From Prorocentrum cordatum (lineage: Eukaryota > Sar > Dinophyceae > Prorocentrales > Prorocentraceae): 64,000 bases of DNA. Position 1 is the stretch's first letter; each line of letters begins with the position of its first letter. Of this stretch, positions 8,240 to 18,398 are shown one piece after another. The translations under genes were made by a program, and so were the position numbers. Below the pieces are notes generated by a model. It saw only the letters and a program-made list of their open reading frames with translations, made no database searches and had not been told where the DNA came from. The stretch is from positions 773,527 through 837,526 of the forward strand of contig CAUYUJ010020281.1 of the NCBI GenBank assembly GCA_963575745.1, in the 5' to 3' direction.

Positions 8240-9236
8240 GGGCTCGACGGCAACGTTGACCAGCTCCGCGTAGTCTGCGTCGTCGCAGTAAACCTGCCGC
8301 AGCTCTCGCAAGGCAAAGCCATGCCGCAGCGCAGGCACTGCCCTGCCCTTGCGGACCTCCCTCGCCGCAGGCAAAGGCGGGGGGCCAAGCGTCGCCTCCG
8401 TGGACATTCACCTGTGGATGTACTGCACCAGGCCCATCGCGCTCTTGAGGCCCATGGGTATCGCGATCGTCCCGAGGTGCACCTTGCCAAGGTTGGACGG
8501 GCCAAGCCCCAACTGAACCGCTTCGAAGCAGGCGTCGAACGCGAAGAGTGGGGCCCAGGAGTCGGGCAGCCTGAACAGGTAGAAGGCGCCGTTGCGGTCG
8601 TCGCAGGACCACGCGCGCGAGCTTCTCCTCGGGCCCCAGCACGATGGGCCTCCACAGCGCAAAGTACGGCAGCGCGCTACTGTCCCCTCCGTAGTCGAGC
8701 GATGCCGATTCGGTCGCAGTGAGGCCCATGACGAGTCGCAGCGCGCCCCCCCCTTCGGGGTCGCCGGGGGCCGCCTGATTCTTTGGGGCGCCGAAGAGCT
8801 CGTTCCGGAGAGGTTGGCCTCCGACGCGTGGCAAGTCTGCCTCCCGAAAAGGCGGGGCCGGCCCTCGCTCGAGGGGTCCGCGAGCGAGAGGCAAGAGAGA
8901 CGCCTCCTCGCACATGGCGCGGCCAGGCTTCGGCCGTCGCGGCGCCTCCTCGAGCGGCAGGAGCGTCTCGGGCGAGTTCTTGAACCGCTCGGCCGCCCTG
9001 TCATTGGACAAGTTCAGCGCGTCCTGGGAGCGCCCGTGCGAGACCCTGGCCCACCTCAAGTCCTCGGCTCGGCGGACCGCCGCGCCGGTGTAGCCGGGGC
9101 CCCTGGAGGCTAAAGAAGCGCTTGCGTCGGCCCTGGGCAACCTCGCGCGTTCGCTGCCCAAGAAGCTCTCGACGGGCAACTCGATTGACCAAAAAGCCTT
9201 CATCTTCTGTGGCGTAATCTTCCGTTGGCAGCCCAA
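8240..9236 (-). pseudogene. Reverse transcriptase of the DIRS-like element, frameshifted and with one stop
   Basis: Copies element RNA into DNA. The fingers region lies in the frame from 9236: LFGAPKNQAA, then ALRLVMGLTATES. A frameshift near 8615 moves to the frame holding motif A, WSCDDRNGAFYLFRLP (Asp codons 8597-8602). Motif B-like PMGLKSAMGLVQYIHR ends at 8411. An in-frame TGA at 8408-8410 follows. The same frame then continues to the catalytic motif C, QVYCDDADYAE, at about 8296-8264. Both motif C aspartates are kept. The spacing from A to B to C is normal for an RT. This resembles RT families amplified in dinoflagellates rather than the LINE RT elsewhere in the window. Confidence 0.75.
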
Positions 9237-10169
9237 CGCCCGCGGCGGCGGCCAGCCGGCGCCGCCCTTCTGCCGCGTCGTCTTGAGCGTGACGATTGAC
9301 GGGGGCAGCAGTCAGGTATCGACGCCATCGGGCGTCGGTGCAGCGCGCGCGTCCTTTCTGCCCAGTCGCCCTGCTGCCCGAGGCCCCTCGACGTCGGCGT
9401 CTCCCGGTAGCCGCCGGCCCGCCCGTCCGCCCCCCCAGCGAGGAGCGGCGAGATGTCCGTGAGCATGGACTTGCAACTCGCGCCCCCGCGCCCCTCGCGT
9501 CGCGCCGCTGCGGCGCAGCCGGCCCCGAGCATCCTGGGCTGGAGACGCGGGCGGAGCAGCCTCCCGAACTGTGCGGCAGCCAGGCCCCTGAGCGAACTGG
9601 GCTGGAGCAAACCTCCCAGACTGGCCAACGGATGCTCAAAAGCAACGCCTCCAAGGCCCCAAGGTCCGCGGGATCTCCTCGTTGCAGCAGCCGAGAAGCG
9701 AACCTCTGGCAGTTCGCCAGAGGCCTCAGAGGCTTGGCCACTTACCCAGTTGGAGGAGGGTGGTGGCCTCGCAGCGGGGACAGAGGGCGGCCCTCGCCCT
9801 GGCCCCTCCATGCCCCTGGGGGCATGCCCGCGGTCGGGAGGCGTCGGCGGCGCGGACCGCCGCCGCCTTTCTCTTCTTCGCCCTTGCCTCCTGCCGTTCT
9901 TGACCCAGCATGCGGGTGCGCCGCGGGCGGGGGGATCGCGCTTGCCCCCCGTGCTCCCGCGCCCGCCCTCGCCTCTGCCCTCGCCCTTCTTCGAGCCCCT
10001 CCAGGGGGGGGGGGGGGGCGCGCTCGGCGATCGAGGCCCGCGCAGGGCGCGTCCGCGGCCCTCGTCGCCGGTCGGCGAGTCCCCCCGCGCCCCTTCTCCG
10101 CGGTGGAGGCGGGGCACGGGGCCGGCGGGGTTGAACGTGGCCCGCGACGGAGGGCCCCTCGCGAACGTG
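9237..10169 (-). other. Degraded linker between ORF1-like region and RT
   Basis: Very GC-rich. Minus-strand fragments just above the RT look coding (for example LPTEDYATEDEGFLVNR at about 9240-9190), but the frame changes repeatedly and no domain is recognisable. It includes a G-run at about 10007-10018. Confidence 0.4.
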
Positions 10170-12106
10170 ACTCAGTCGCCCCCTCGATCCTGGCGGGGGC
10201 GGGGCTGCCTCGACTTGAGCGCCGCCGACCTGCGTTTTCTGGCGCCGGCTGTTTTTCTCGGCCCTACCGGGCCCAGCCGCGGCGGGGGCGGCGCTCGAAG
10301 CGCGCCCCCCGCGGGCGCTCGCCAATGCGCGACAGACTTGCGACCCGCGAAGTCCATCTGCATCTCGGCGTACTTCTGGTCCATGCGACCGTCGTGAAGC
10401 CCGCGGCGCTCGCTCTCCCCCGCGACCGACGCCCCGCCGTCCGCCGCGACGCTGAGGCGGCGCGCCGCGCGCCAGTTGCCGTCGGCATAGCACTGCTCAC
10501 CCCCATGAACATCTGCGTGGGTAGATCGGGCGCCCGCCCGGGGTCGGCCCCGAGGATGGCGCCCGCTGCGCCCGCCAGGACGCGCAGCTTCTCATCGTTG
10601 CGCTTCGACAGCTTGCCCTGGCAGCTCGACAGGTAGACGCTGGAGATTTGCGCTGTCGTCGCGGGCGCCGCGGCGTCGTCGGGATAGCGCCCGCGAGCGC
10701 CAGGGCGAGGCCGCGTCTTCTCGAAGGCGCGCCGTCAGCTCGACCGGCGGCCTCTCGACAATGCGTTTCAGCCTGTCGCGCGCAGACAGTCGGCCGCCGG
10801 GGGGGCGCTGCCTCGACCCCCTCGCAGAGCGATCGGACCTTGAGCTCTCGCTGCGGTCTCGCCCCCTCTTCGAGCGGGAGCGGCGCGCGCCCCCGCGGCC
10901 CCCGCGGCCGCCGCTGCGGAACTTGCCCCGCGAAGGGCCCTGGGGGCCGCCCACGGCTGAGGCCGCCCTGGCGTGGATCTTGTCCTGCAGCGATGTATTC
11001 TCGCCTCTCCCTCGCGAGGGCCACGGCCCCTGTGCTTGCTGCGGCCTCGTGGAAGGGAGCGGTAGTCGGCCTCGGCCGCGTCGGCGGGCTCGCCCTTGTC
11101 CAGCGCGCCCTCGCTGCTGACGCGGACCCGGATAGTGCCTCTGCGCGGCGCGGCGGGACCGCTGCTCGATGAGGCCACCGCGCAGCGTCTCGAGGCGCTC
11201 CTTCAGCGCTCGGTCGCGCTCAGGCGGGGCACCCCCGCGAGCGCTGGCTCCGCTGCCAGAGCCCTCGTGCAACTGGTCAACCGCAAGACGCGTGGACTGT
11301 CTCCACTTATCCTCCGACGGCGGCGTCGCCGCGGCTGCCTTGCGGGCACCGGGAATCGCCCAGTCGACGGCCTCCCGCGACTACTCTTGGCCAGGGTGGC
11401 CAAGGAACGGCAGCTTGGCGTACCGCCAGCGTCCGATGATGTGCAGCACCGCCGCGTTGAACTTGCCGTCGCCGTAGCAGCGCGTCGCGTGGTCCGTCTC
11501 CGCCGGGCAGAAGTGGGGCAAAAGCGTCCGAGCGTCGTCGTCGAACGCGATGCCGAGGTGGATCTGCTCCTGCTTCAGCTCGGCGCCCATGAGAACGCAA
11601 TCGAACGCCTGGTCGAAGTCGTTGCGCCCGATCACCCCCGCGAGAACCGTCCACATCCCTGGCGGCGCCCAAGAGCTTGAGCGTGACGAGCCCGTCGAGC
11701 CCGCACTCGATGATGGGGGGCTGGCCCTTGCGCGGGTCGCACTTCGCCACGTGGAGGCGGAGTTGGCCAGTCCTCGCATCAGCCCGTGAGGCTCTTCGCC
11801 CGCTGGCGGGAAGCCTCCTCCTCCGAGGCGCTGCCCGCCCTCTCGCCGCGCTATGGCGGATCGCCTGGGCGCAGGCCGCCCCGCCGCCTTCGCCTCGAGC
11901 CTGGGGCGCTGGCGGGCCGCGGCAGGCACGCTCCGCGAGCGGCTCTGCGGGCCGCCCGCCCCGCACGGGCCCGCTCCGCGAACGCGCCCGAACCCGCGAG
12001 CCGCCGAGCCCGCGAGGCGCCGAGCCCTCCTCCGCGACGGCCTAGGCCTGGCGGCGGGCCTCCGCTGGGCGGGCATGCCTTTGGAGCGGCGCAGAGGAGG
12101 CCCCAC
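10170..12106 (-). pseudogene. ORF1 (gag-like) region of the DIRS-like element
   Basis: One minus-strand frame stays open from 12106 to 10592 apart from a TAG at 11381-11383. Before the TAG (about 11647-11384) it reads as real protein, for example VIGRNDFDQAFDCVLMGAEL and DGKFNAAVLHIIGRWRYAKL. After it the same frame gives REAVDWAIPGARKAAAATPP and then RDRALKERLETLRGGLIEQR. Farther on the sequence is Arg/Ser-rich, as in nucleic-acid-binding proteins, and frameshifts appear; KYAEMQMDFAGRKSVAHW lies in another frame near 10375-10320. No known domain was recognised. Its position before the RT suggests the element's first ORF. Confidence 0.5.
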
Positions 12107-12153
12107 GACGACGACGAGGAGGCCGACGACGACGACGACGACGACGACGAGGC

Positions 12154-12218
<65 letters not shown>

Positions 12219-12236
12219 TTGACGACGACGAAGGCC
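12104..12236 (+). repeat. (GAC)n microsatellite
   Basis: Over 120 bp of GAC units with a few GAG/GCC interruptions, adjoining the 5' side of the ORF1-like region. Confidence 0.95.
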
Positions 12237-12359
12237 GCTCGCGCGCGCGCGCGGCGCAGCGTTCGGGCATGGCCGAGGACCTGGTCTGAACCCCGACTGC
12301 TGCAGGCAATCGTGTCGAGGGGGCGAGCACTCGGACTAACGCACGAGGGCGCGGTACTC

Positions 12360-12612
12360 CTCCTCCCTCCTCGCTCGAACCCCCCCCCCCCTGTCTCATC
12401 CCCTTCCTCCTCCAGCTTTCCATCCTCCTCTTCCCCCTCCTTCTACTCCTCTTCCCACCTACTACCCCCCCTCCTCCTCCTCCTCCTCCTCGTCCTCCTC
12501 CTCTTCCTCCTCCTCCTCCTCCTCCTCGTCCTCCTCCTCCTCCTCCTCCTCCTCCTCTTCCTCCCCCTCCTCCTCCTCCGCCTCCTCCTCTCCCCCTTTC
12601 CTTCTCCTCCCA
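12360..12612 (+). repeat. TCC/CTC pyrimidine tract
   Basis: About 250 bp of C/T-rich sequence, mostly TCC units with TCG and TTC variants and a C10-type run near 12380. Confidence 0.95.
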
Positions 12613-12639
12613 CCTTCGCCGACGAGCGTGGCCACTGGC

Positions 12640-13010
12640 TGGGGCAGCGCGGTGTCGACGACGACGACGACGCCTCCAGTGGCGGCGGCTGCATCGGCGG
12701 CGTTGATGGCGGTATCGACGTCGGCGTGGACGGCGTCGACGTCACCGTCGACGTCGTCCTCGTCGGCGGCGGTGTCTCCTCGCAGCTCCAGGGGGACGAG
12801 TCCACGTCCGAGGGGTCGCGCCCGGGGTTGCAGCTCGCCCTGCACTCGGCCCAGTCCTCCGCGGAGCCGCCCCCTCCCCGTCCTCGTCCTCGACGTCGGC
12901 GTCGTCCTCGTGGGGCCTTTGGAGGCTTTCCCGGGCGTCGGGGAAGCGCCCTCGCGGCCCGCGGCCGGGTCCGCCACCCCCTCCCCGCTGCGCGCGGGCG
13001 CGCGCGCACG
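12640..13010 (-). repeat. Dispersed repeat family C, copy 2, with GTC/GAC-rich flank
   Basis: On the minus strand about 13010-12880 aligns with copy 1 (1997-2165), sharing GGCCGCGAGGGC-type blocks and ACGACGCCGACGTCGAGG. It then runs into a GAC/GTC-rich stretch that translates as Asp/Val/Ala-rich sequence (EDDVDGDVDAVHADVD). Whether this was ever coding is unclear. Confidence 0.45.
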
Positions 13011-13879
13011 ATAGAGGGCGGAGGGGGACGGGTGGAGCAGGTCACATACGAAAAAGATACCGCTGCCGCTGCTCGTCCTGGAGAGTCCTCTTCGCCACGG
13101 CTGGATTCTCTTCGAATTTATGGTCAGAGTGCACCCCTGGAGAGGCCCAGGGAGTAGCGGTGTCGGTACCCTGTTGCCCCCCAGGAGGAGCGGTCGAGGT
13201 ACAGTCACCGTGCTGCCGTAGGGACCGCCGAAGACGAAGCGAAGTGGCTTTTCTGGCCACTGCGAGCCTTGGCCACGAACACTATCCTCGACCTGGATAG
13301 ACCCAGGGAGCGGAGTGGACACCAAAGCCCCTCCGGAGCCTAAAACGGTCCTCACTTCAGCGTCCCGGCTGAGGGCGGACGCGGTGGAGGAAGACGACAC
13401 CAGGACGGACCACCGCCTCTACCAGCCGAGGCCCGTCCGCTGGCGGCGGCCTGGGTGTGCGTGAGTGCTGCCGCGATGAAGATGACAGCGCGCTTTTGTT
13501 CGACATCGGGGTTCGTCAAGGTCGGAATGCTTCAGAAACCTCACCGGGAACACCGTGATCCGAACGCCCAACCTACGGCTACGGACGGGCACCACTCTCA
13601 GATATTCCCAGAGGCCTCTCTCGGAACATCTAGGCCCGACCGCCCACGGCCAGGGACCCCCCCCCGGAGGTCCCCGGAGATCTCCCCAGGCACACGGTGG
13701 CGGAACATGCGGCAGCGGGCACACCCAAGGACGCTGCCGCAAGCGGGAAGTCAGATGTTCGCGGACGCCCTCTCTACAGAGAGAGGCTGGCCTTGACTTC
13801 GCGAGCTGGCTGGGCGCGGCGGTTCGCGCGTTGGCCGTGCAACGACAAACCCGCACTGGACCTGTGACGATGCATCTGC
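13011..13879. other. No recognisable feature
   Basis: Mixed sequence with no repeat and no recognisable coding motif. Open frames of up to about 170 codons occur on both strands without known motifs. Confidence 0.5.
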
Positions 13880-14347
13880 TCAGGTGCCGGGCGGTTGATC
13901 TTGGCCTGGACGTCCGAACAATCTGCGCACGCACTTGACGTTTGATGCGTCTTCCAGGAGCTGGCCCATGGCCGCGCGCACATCAAGCCAACTCGTCAGC
14001 CTGAGGCGACTGTAATACATTCCCCTCGCTGCCCATATATTGCCCAAGCGCTGCGCATATGGAAAGTCCCCAGACAACCCCGCTCATTTGGCAACTGTGT
14101 ACCCAGCGCTGCCACCGTCAAGGAAGAACACCCCCTCCACCCACCTCTCTTCCATATCCACCTCTTCGTCGCGCCGCCACCTGGCATGGCCCGTCGCGCA
14201 GGGCCTGTGCTGGTCGGCCCCTGGGTTGGGGGTGACTCCACGGGTGATGAGCATGAGATTGTGGAGTTCATCGGAGTCCAAGTCGCTAGACATGTCACTC
14301 AGTTCCTGCGGATCTCTCTCCTGCCTTTCTTGCTCAAGTGCTGACAA
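13880..14347 (-). pseudogene. Unknown protein fragment with in-frame TGA
   Basis: The minus-strand frame from 14347 reads as plausible protein: an acidic start (DPQELSDMSSDLDSDELHNL), then ITRGVTPNPGADQH and a stretch ending GSAGYTVAK. A TGA follows at 14084-14086. The same frame then continues without further stops to 13880 with equally protein-like sequence (GDFPYAQRLGNIWAARGMYY, LTSWLDVRAAMGQLLED). The simplest reading is an old CGA codon turned into TGA. I do not recognise the protein; it could be an exon or a retroelement ORF. Confidence 0.45.
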
Positions 14348-14466
14348 ATTCCAGAGTCTGCACAGTCAGCTTTTGGAGCCTTGGTTACCTCTGCTACGCC
14401 GAATCTGCTTCGTGACCTGGTCATTTTCCTTGCATCAAGAGTTCAGCAGGCGTCGCAATCGACCGC

Positions 14467-14570
14467 CCGAATCGTCCAGTGGCCTGGAACTGAGCATCGA
14501 CTGGAATCCATAGTGGCCGAATCGTCCAGTGGCCTGGAACCGAGACTAGCGCAACCAGTCGCAATCCATA
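14467..14570 (+). repeat. 50-bp tandem duplication
   Basis: CGAATCGTCCAGTGGCCTGG occurs twice exactly 50 bp apart, followed by diverging but similar CGCAATCCATAGTG-type ends. Confidence 0.85.
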
Positions 14571-15342
14571 GTGTGGCTCTTCGCAGCCTGCTCTACCAAT
14601 GACCTCTGATACGCCCTCTGTGAGATGATTTCAAAGAGCCCAAGACAACCCACTGTAAGCCTGAAGGTGTCCCTGGAATCGTTCAACCAGGTGGCCCGAT
14701 CAACAAAAATCCACTGCATGCGACGCGGCGAGAAAATCGTGTCGGGGCGCTTGCTTGGGCAACGCTCTCACATTAGACCACGACTCACGGAGTTCTGCGA
14801 AGGAAGTAGCCGAGCAGATGCACCATAATGTTAGGATGCGCTGACCACGACTCACTGGCTTCTCGCACTAGCGAAGACATTCTCCCAACAATTGCACACG
14901 CTCGTGAACGATCTGCCTGTGATGGAAAGGCTCATGACTGATCCGGCTTGCTGTCGGATCCGATGGAACTAACCGTCAACAGAAATACCGTGGACCTCGG
15001 AGACGTAGAGCACCCCGCGTAGCGGCACTGACACCAGCAACTCTTTTGCAAGCTGAGCGCTCTGCTGTTCCATGTTTCAGGTGCGCCTGGTCCTTGGGGT
15101 GAGCACGCGCCGAAAACAGTGAGACCGACAGGAGAGCACTGCCGCTGAACATCGACGAATAACGACGCAGCGAATGTCCGCGCCTGTTCTGCAACGTCAG
15201 CCCGGGGTGGCACTCGCGCGCCCGTGCCGGGGGGGCATGCTGCGTGATCCCTCCCCACCGCGCCTCCCGACGGCCCAGCAAGGCCAAGGGCACCTGTCCA
15301 ACGCCTCAACCAATGCGCGGGGCGGCTGAAGCCAATAGGGGT
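14571..15342. other. No recognisable feature
   Basis: Unique-looking sequence. A minus-strand open frame at 15348-14932 has no recognisable motif. Confidence 0.5.
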
Positions 15343-15681
15343 CCGCATGCGAACCCTACCCCTAATGCGGGATGACGATTACTACAAAAAATGGGAGAGA
15401 ACGATTAAAAATGGTTTTCTGCTATCTTTGCACAATTTTCTGACTGGAGGGGAACGATTAAAAAATAGTTTTCCAGCCCACGGCCGGTTTTTTCTAATCG
15501 TCATCCCAGGCGCCGCCGCGTGAACACGACCCCCGGTCATTTATTAATCGTCATCCTCCCCTACCCCCCACGATTTCTGAGGGGGAGGGTGGGGTTCACT
15601 TCGCTCGGGAGCTCCCGAACGTAGTGAACCCCACCCTCTTCCTCAGAAATCGTGGGGGGTAGGGGCAGGGTTCGCATGCGG
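15343..15681. mobile_element. Foldback / MITE-like element E with nested hairpin
   Basis: Ends are a 22-bp inverted repeat with one mismatch: CCGCATGCGAACCCT at 15343-15357 and its complement ending at 15681. Inside, GGGATGACGATTA (from 15370) faces TAATCGTCATCC (twice, near 15495 and 15545). A near-perfect hairpin spans 15558-15665, with arms of about 43 bp around a 22-nt loop that itself holds the palindrome CGGGAGCTCCCG. A short direct repeat GGAACGATTAAAAA-type block occurs twice (about 15398 and 15449). There is no coding capacity. The sequence is AT-richer than its surroundings, supporting a separate origin. Confidence 0.65.
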
Positions 15682-15974
15682 CCGGCGAGCCTCGCATGTT
15701 GCATCATAGAGCTTGGCCCGCATGGAGGCCCCAGTCTTGAGAGTTCTGAACTGTTCCACAGCACCCAACTCCGATCAGGAAGTGACAACCATCCTGGGGC
15801 TCCATTTGACGCGAGATGGGCGGTCTTCCCGCCAACCACGCCGGTGGTAAGAATGCCCATCTCGCATACCCCACTGCAACATCCAGACAGGACCGGCCTG
15901 GATAACGCAGAGGAAGCGCCATTTCCCACCAGCATCAGCCTCACCACCACGCGCTCCCTGCTGCAGAGAGCGAG

Positions 15975-16035
15975 AAGGGGAGAAGGGGAGAAAGAGAGAG
16001 AGAGAGAGGGAGAGAGAGAGAGAGAGAGAGGGAGA
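15975..16035 (+). repeat. (GA)n microsatellite
   Basis: GAGAGA run interrupted by GGGA. Confidence 0.9.
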
Positions 16036-16079
16036 GACACAGATCGGCGGCGCGCCCAGGGGGAAGGCAGAAAGGGGCG

Positions 16080-16215
16080 GGCCTTCCCAGAGGGCTCAGA
16101 AGGCCTCCAGCCTTCTGATGAGCTTTCTAAGCACTCTCGAAGTCTCAGGAGGCTCCTCGGAAGGCCGGAGAGCTTCTGAGAGGCCCCGCAACCTTCTCAG
16201 AAGGCCTGCCCCCTT
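16080..16215 (+). repeat. Degenerate palindromic CTTCTGAGAAGGC repeats
   Basis: Several variants of CTTCTCAGAAGGC and CTTCTGAGAGGCC occur in a row. A similar cluster is at 54205-54300. Each unit is nearly self-complementary. Confidence 0.6.
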
Positions 16216-16965
16216 GCACTTCTCCTCCCGGCGCGCCGCCGATGTTGAGCGCCAAGACAAGCCCGTCGCGGCCTAAAGTCAGCGAGCACGACCGCAACCA
16301 CCAGCCCTAGCTGAGCTCAGGACTTCATGAAGTCGTCGGTCCTGCTCCCGACAGCGGACACGTGGCCGCCTAGGCCTGCGCCGCTGCGAATGGGGTGCCT
16401 GGACTCCACTCCTGGCAAATCGGGAACAACAGCCGAAGGGCGGATGAGATGATGAGCCACCTTGCCTCGACGGCGGGCCGAGGAGGAAGTGAGAGGGGCA
16501 GGCCCTCTCGGTAACCGTCTCTGTCATGGGAGAGCGCTTGGCTCTGAGACGGCCGGAGGCTTCCTGAGAAGGCCCGCCCCATCCGCCTTCCCTACGAGGC
16601 GCGCCGCCGAACCCTGTCGGCAAGTCGCGGAACCGACTCCAGACTCAGCTTCCCTCGAACTTGCAAGGGTGACGGCATGGCGGCCTACGGCTCTTCGTGG
16701 CTGGTCCCCCGTGGAGTCGAAGAGAGCTGCCACAAGCACCACGGCAGACCGACTCGCACTGCCCAGCGCAGCATCGCATTATCACATTGCTTCGCCATCT
16801 GCCGAGTTTGCCCACTGACCATCAAATCAATAAGCTGTCCCTGCGCCTCCGAGACTTTTCCCGGAATAGCAATTCTCTGACACCCGGGTGCACACGCCTC
16901 TGGTGGGCACTTTGGTACGTCAGCAGGCCTGACCAAGGGCATGGTATAGGGACCAGATAATGAAA
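16216..16965. other. No firm feature; weak coding-like frame
   Basis: The minus strand at about 16900-16690 has an open stretch (VSEAQGQLIDLMVSGQTRQM) with protein-like composition. No family was recognised and it could be chance. Confidence 0.3.
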
Positions 16966-17129
16966 CATAAACATAACAACTCGGAGGTCCGCGCGGATTC
17001 CTCGGATCGGCGCTGGGGCCCCTTCGGCGGCGCCTCGGGCGCCGCCCCTGGCGCGCTCTGCGCGCCAGAGAGGGGGGTCCAGCGCGGATCCAAGAAATCC
17101 GCGCGGACCTCAGAGTATTTACGTTTATG
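16966..17129. mobile_element. MITE-like element F
   Basis: 164 bp bounded by imperfect inverted repeats of about 50 bp: CATAAACATAACAACTC at 16966 faces CATAAACGTAAATACTC read inward from 17129. Both then continue GAGGTCCGCGCGGATT and GGATC(G/C)GCGCTGG. The centre is GC-rich, with GCCCCTTCGGCGGCGCC. An isolated copy of one arm is at 54918-54960. There is no coding capacity. Confidence 0.65.
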
Positions 17130-17214
17130 CCACTTTTCGTTCCCCTATGGTAGGAGGCTTCCGAAACGTGAGGGCGCTCAGCTGCGAATGCTTTTTGTCT
17201 AGCTCAAACTACAC

Positions 17215-17303
17215 AGGCATGCGAGACGAAATCTGCGCATCCTGCACGATGTGTGCCTCGGCAGCCCCCTGTTCCATGCCGCCCGTGCACACGAAGAAGT
17301 CCA
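17215..17303 (-). CDS. Possible terminal exon, unknown protein
   Basis: One minus-strand frame reads LDFFVCTGGMEQGAAEAHIV and continues QDAQISSRMPV to a stop at about 17215. The composition is protein-like and it lies downstream of the cysteine-rich exon on the same strand, so the two could belong to one split gene. The splice sites were not proven. It could also be chance. Confidence 0.3.
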
Positions 17304-17542
17304 GGAAGGAGGAGGACGAGGTGGAGAATGAGGAGGAGGAGGAACACAGGTTTCCCATGCAATCTTCCAAGTTTCATGGGTGGGAGCCTAGGAATGGCCT
17401 GCTCCTCCCTTCCCTCCTCCTTCTCTTCCCTCCACCCCCTGGGACCCACCCGATGGGGCTGCATTTCGGACCAACGCACGAGCCAACTCACCAGCCAGCT
17501 CTTCTCTTCTTCCTTGTAACCCATCCTCCTCCACACTCTCCT

Positions 17543-17646
17543 TGTTCTTGGCGTAGCACTGCATGCCCTGCTCGGAGCAGCACTTCGTCTTGTAGCAGTC
17601 CTTCGGGGCCAAGAGCGACGGTGCGCCTGTCCCGCAAGGGGCCTCG
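17543..17646 (-). CDS. Cysteine-rich exon of an unknown protein
   Basis: The minus-strand frame reads APSLLAPKDCYKTKCC followed by SEQGMQCYAKNK. The C-x4-CC-x6-C spacing followed by Tyr and Asn/Lys resembles a small cysteine-rich module common in predicted dinoflagellate proteins, including some cell-wall-related ones (from memory). Upstream sequence TTTCTCACCGAG could be an acceptor ending in AG. Downstream, AAG is followed by GAGAGTG, which could be a non-canonical GA donor of the kind dinoflagellates use. The expected Trp and further Cys residues are not in the adjacent sequence, so a partner exon is needed. Only one exon is visible and it may be a gene fragment. Confidence 0.4.
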
Positions 17647-17649
17647 GTG

Positions 17650-18261
17650 AGAAACGGGACCCCCCCCCAACAAAAATCTGTGCCGATAATTATACAAAAC
17701 AAGTCGGCACAGACTCGACCAACAATCTGGTACGCACGCCAACGGCGCGCATCCCAATCACGCCCAAAAACAATGTATCGAATATACCACAACACTGATG
17801 CATCGGAATCGGAACTACTATGCTTAGCTGTGGCTCGAACGACTCACGGGCAGGGACCAGCGCCCGCTGCTGGCGGGGGGGAGCTCCTCGGAAGATCCAG
17901 AGCAGATCTTCTCGGCCTTCTTCTCCATGCCGCTGCTCCTGCCCCCCCCCCCCCCCCACGCGCTGGGATTAGGAAACGGTTTGCGGAGCCTCCTCCTCCT
18001 CCTCTTCTCCGCGGCGCTGCTCCTTCCCTCCCCCGCCGGGCTCGCGGCCCTGACTGCCGAGCAGCGCGCTCGGCCTCGTGGGCGAGGCTGCGCCGTGGGA
18101 GCCAGCAGTGATTCTGTGTTTGACGAAAGGGGGGGAGGAGGCGAAAGGGGAAGGCGCGACGATCGCCCTGTCGATCCACTCGTGACTCTGCCCACCGCGG
18201 CCTTCAGGAATGGAGCATGGAACGGTACGCATTAACCCCAAGAGCGTATCAACGCCAGGGG
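17650..18261. other. No recognisable gene; poly-C run
   Basis: Contains a C17 run at 17941-17957 and GC-rich open frames on both strands that have no recognisable motif. Confidence 0.5.
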
Positions 18262-18365
18262 AGAGGAGGACGAGGATGAGGATGAGGACGAGGATGAGGG
18301 TGAGGATGAGGATGAGGAGGAGGAGAGGAGGAGAGGAGGAGGATGAGGAGGAGGAGGAGGAGGTT
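18262..18365 (-). repeat. CTC/CTCATC simple-sequence tail of the LINE
   Basis: On the minus strand a run of CTCCTC then CTCATC/CTCGTC units begins about 35 bp after the ORF2 stop. It may be the 3' tail of the LINE. Confidence 0.7.
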
Positions 18366-18398
18366 GGAGCGTCTGGGGGGGCCGCGTGTCTATCCCGC

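Larger units (their letters stand above)
4284..11970 (-). mobile_element. Degraded DIRS-like (tyrosine recombinase) retrotransposon carrying a DNA methyltransferase
   Basis: Reading the minus strand from high to low coordinates, fragments appear in a coherent order: ORF1-like protein (from about 11970 or 12106 to 10170), reverse transcriptase (9236-8240), the start of RNase H (about 7843), a C5-cytosine methyltransferase (7735-7200), the rest of RNase H (6910-6620), two tandem repeat blocks (6395-5110), and a tyrosine recombinase (5089-4284). RT plus RNase H plus a tyrosine recombinase is the signature of DIRS-type elements, which lack an integrase. Neither end was defined: no split direct repeats or inverted terminal repeats were seen. 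The 1.3 kb of tandem repeats before the recombinase could be an insertion, so the recombinase may belong to a second element. Confidence 0.6.

Noticed and set aside
8188-8655. Cys/Ser-rich minus-strand ORF over the RT region
   Set aside because: It is a shadow of the frame that contains RT motifs A to C.
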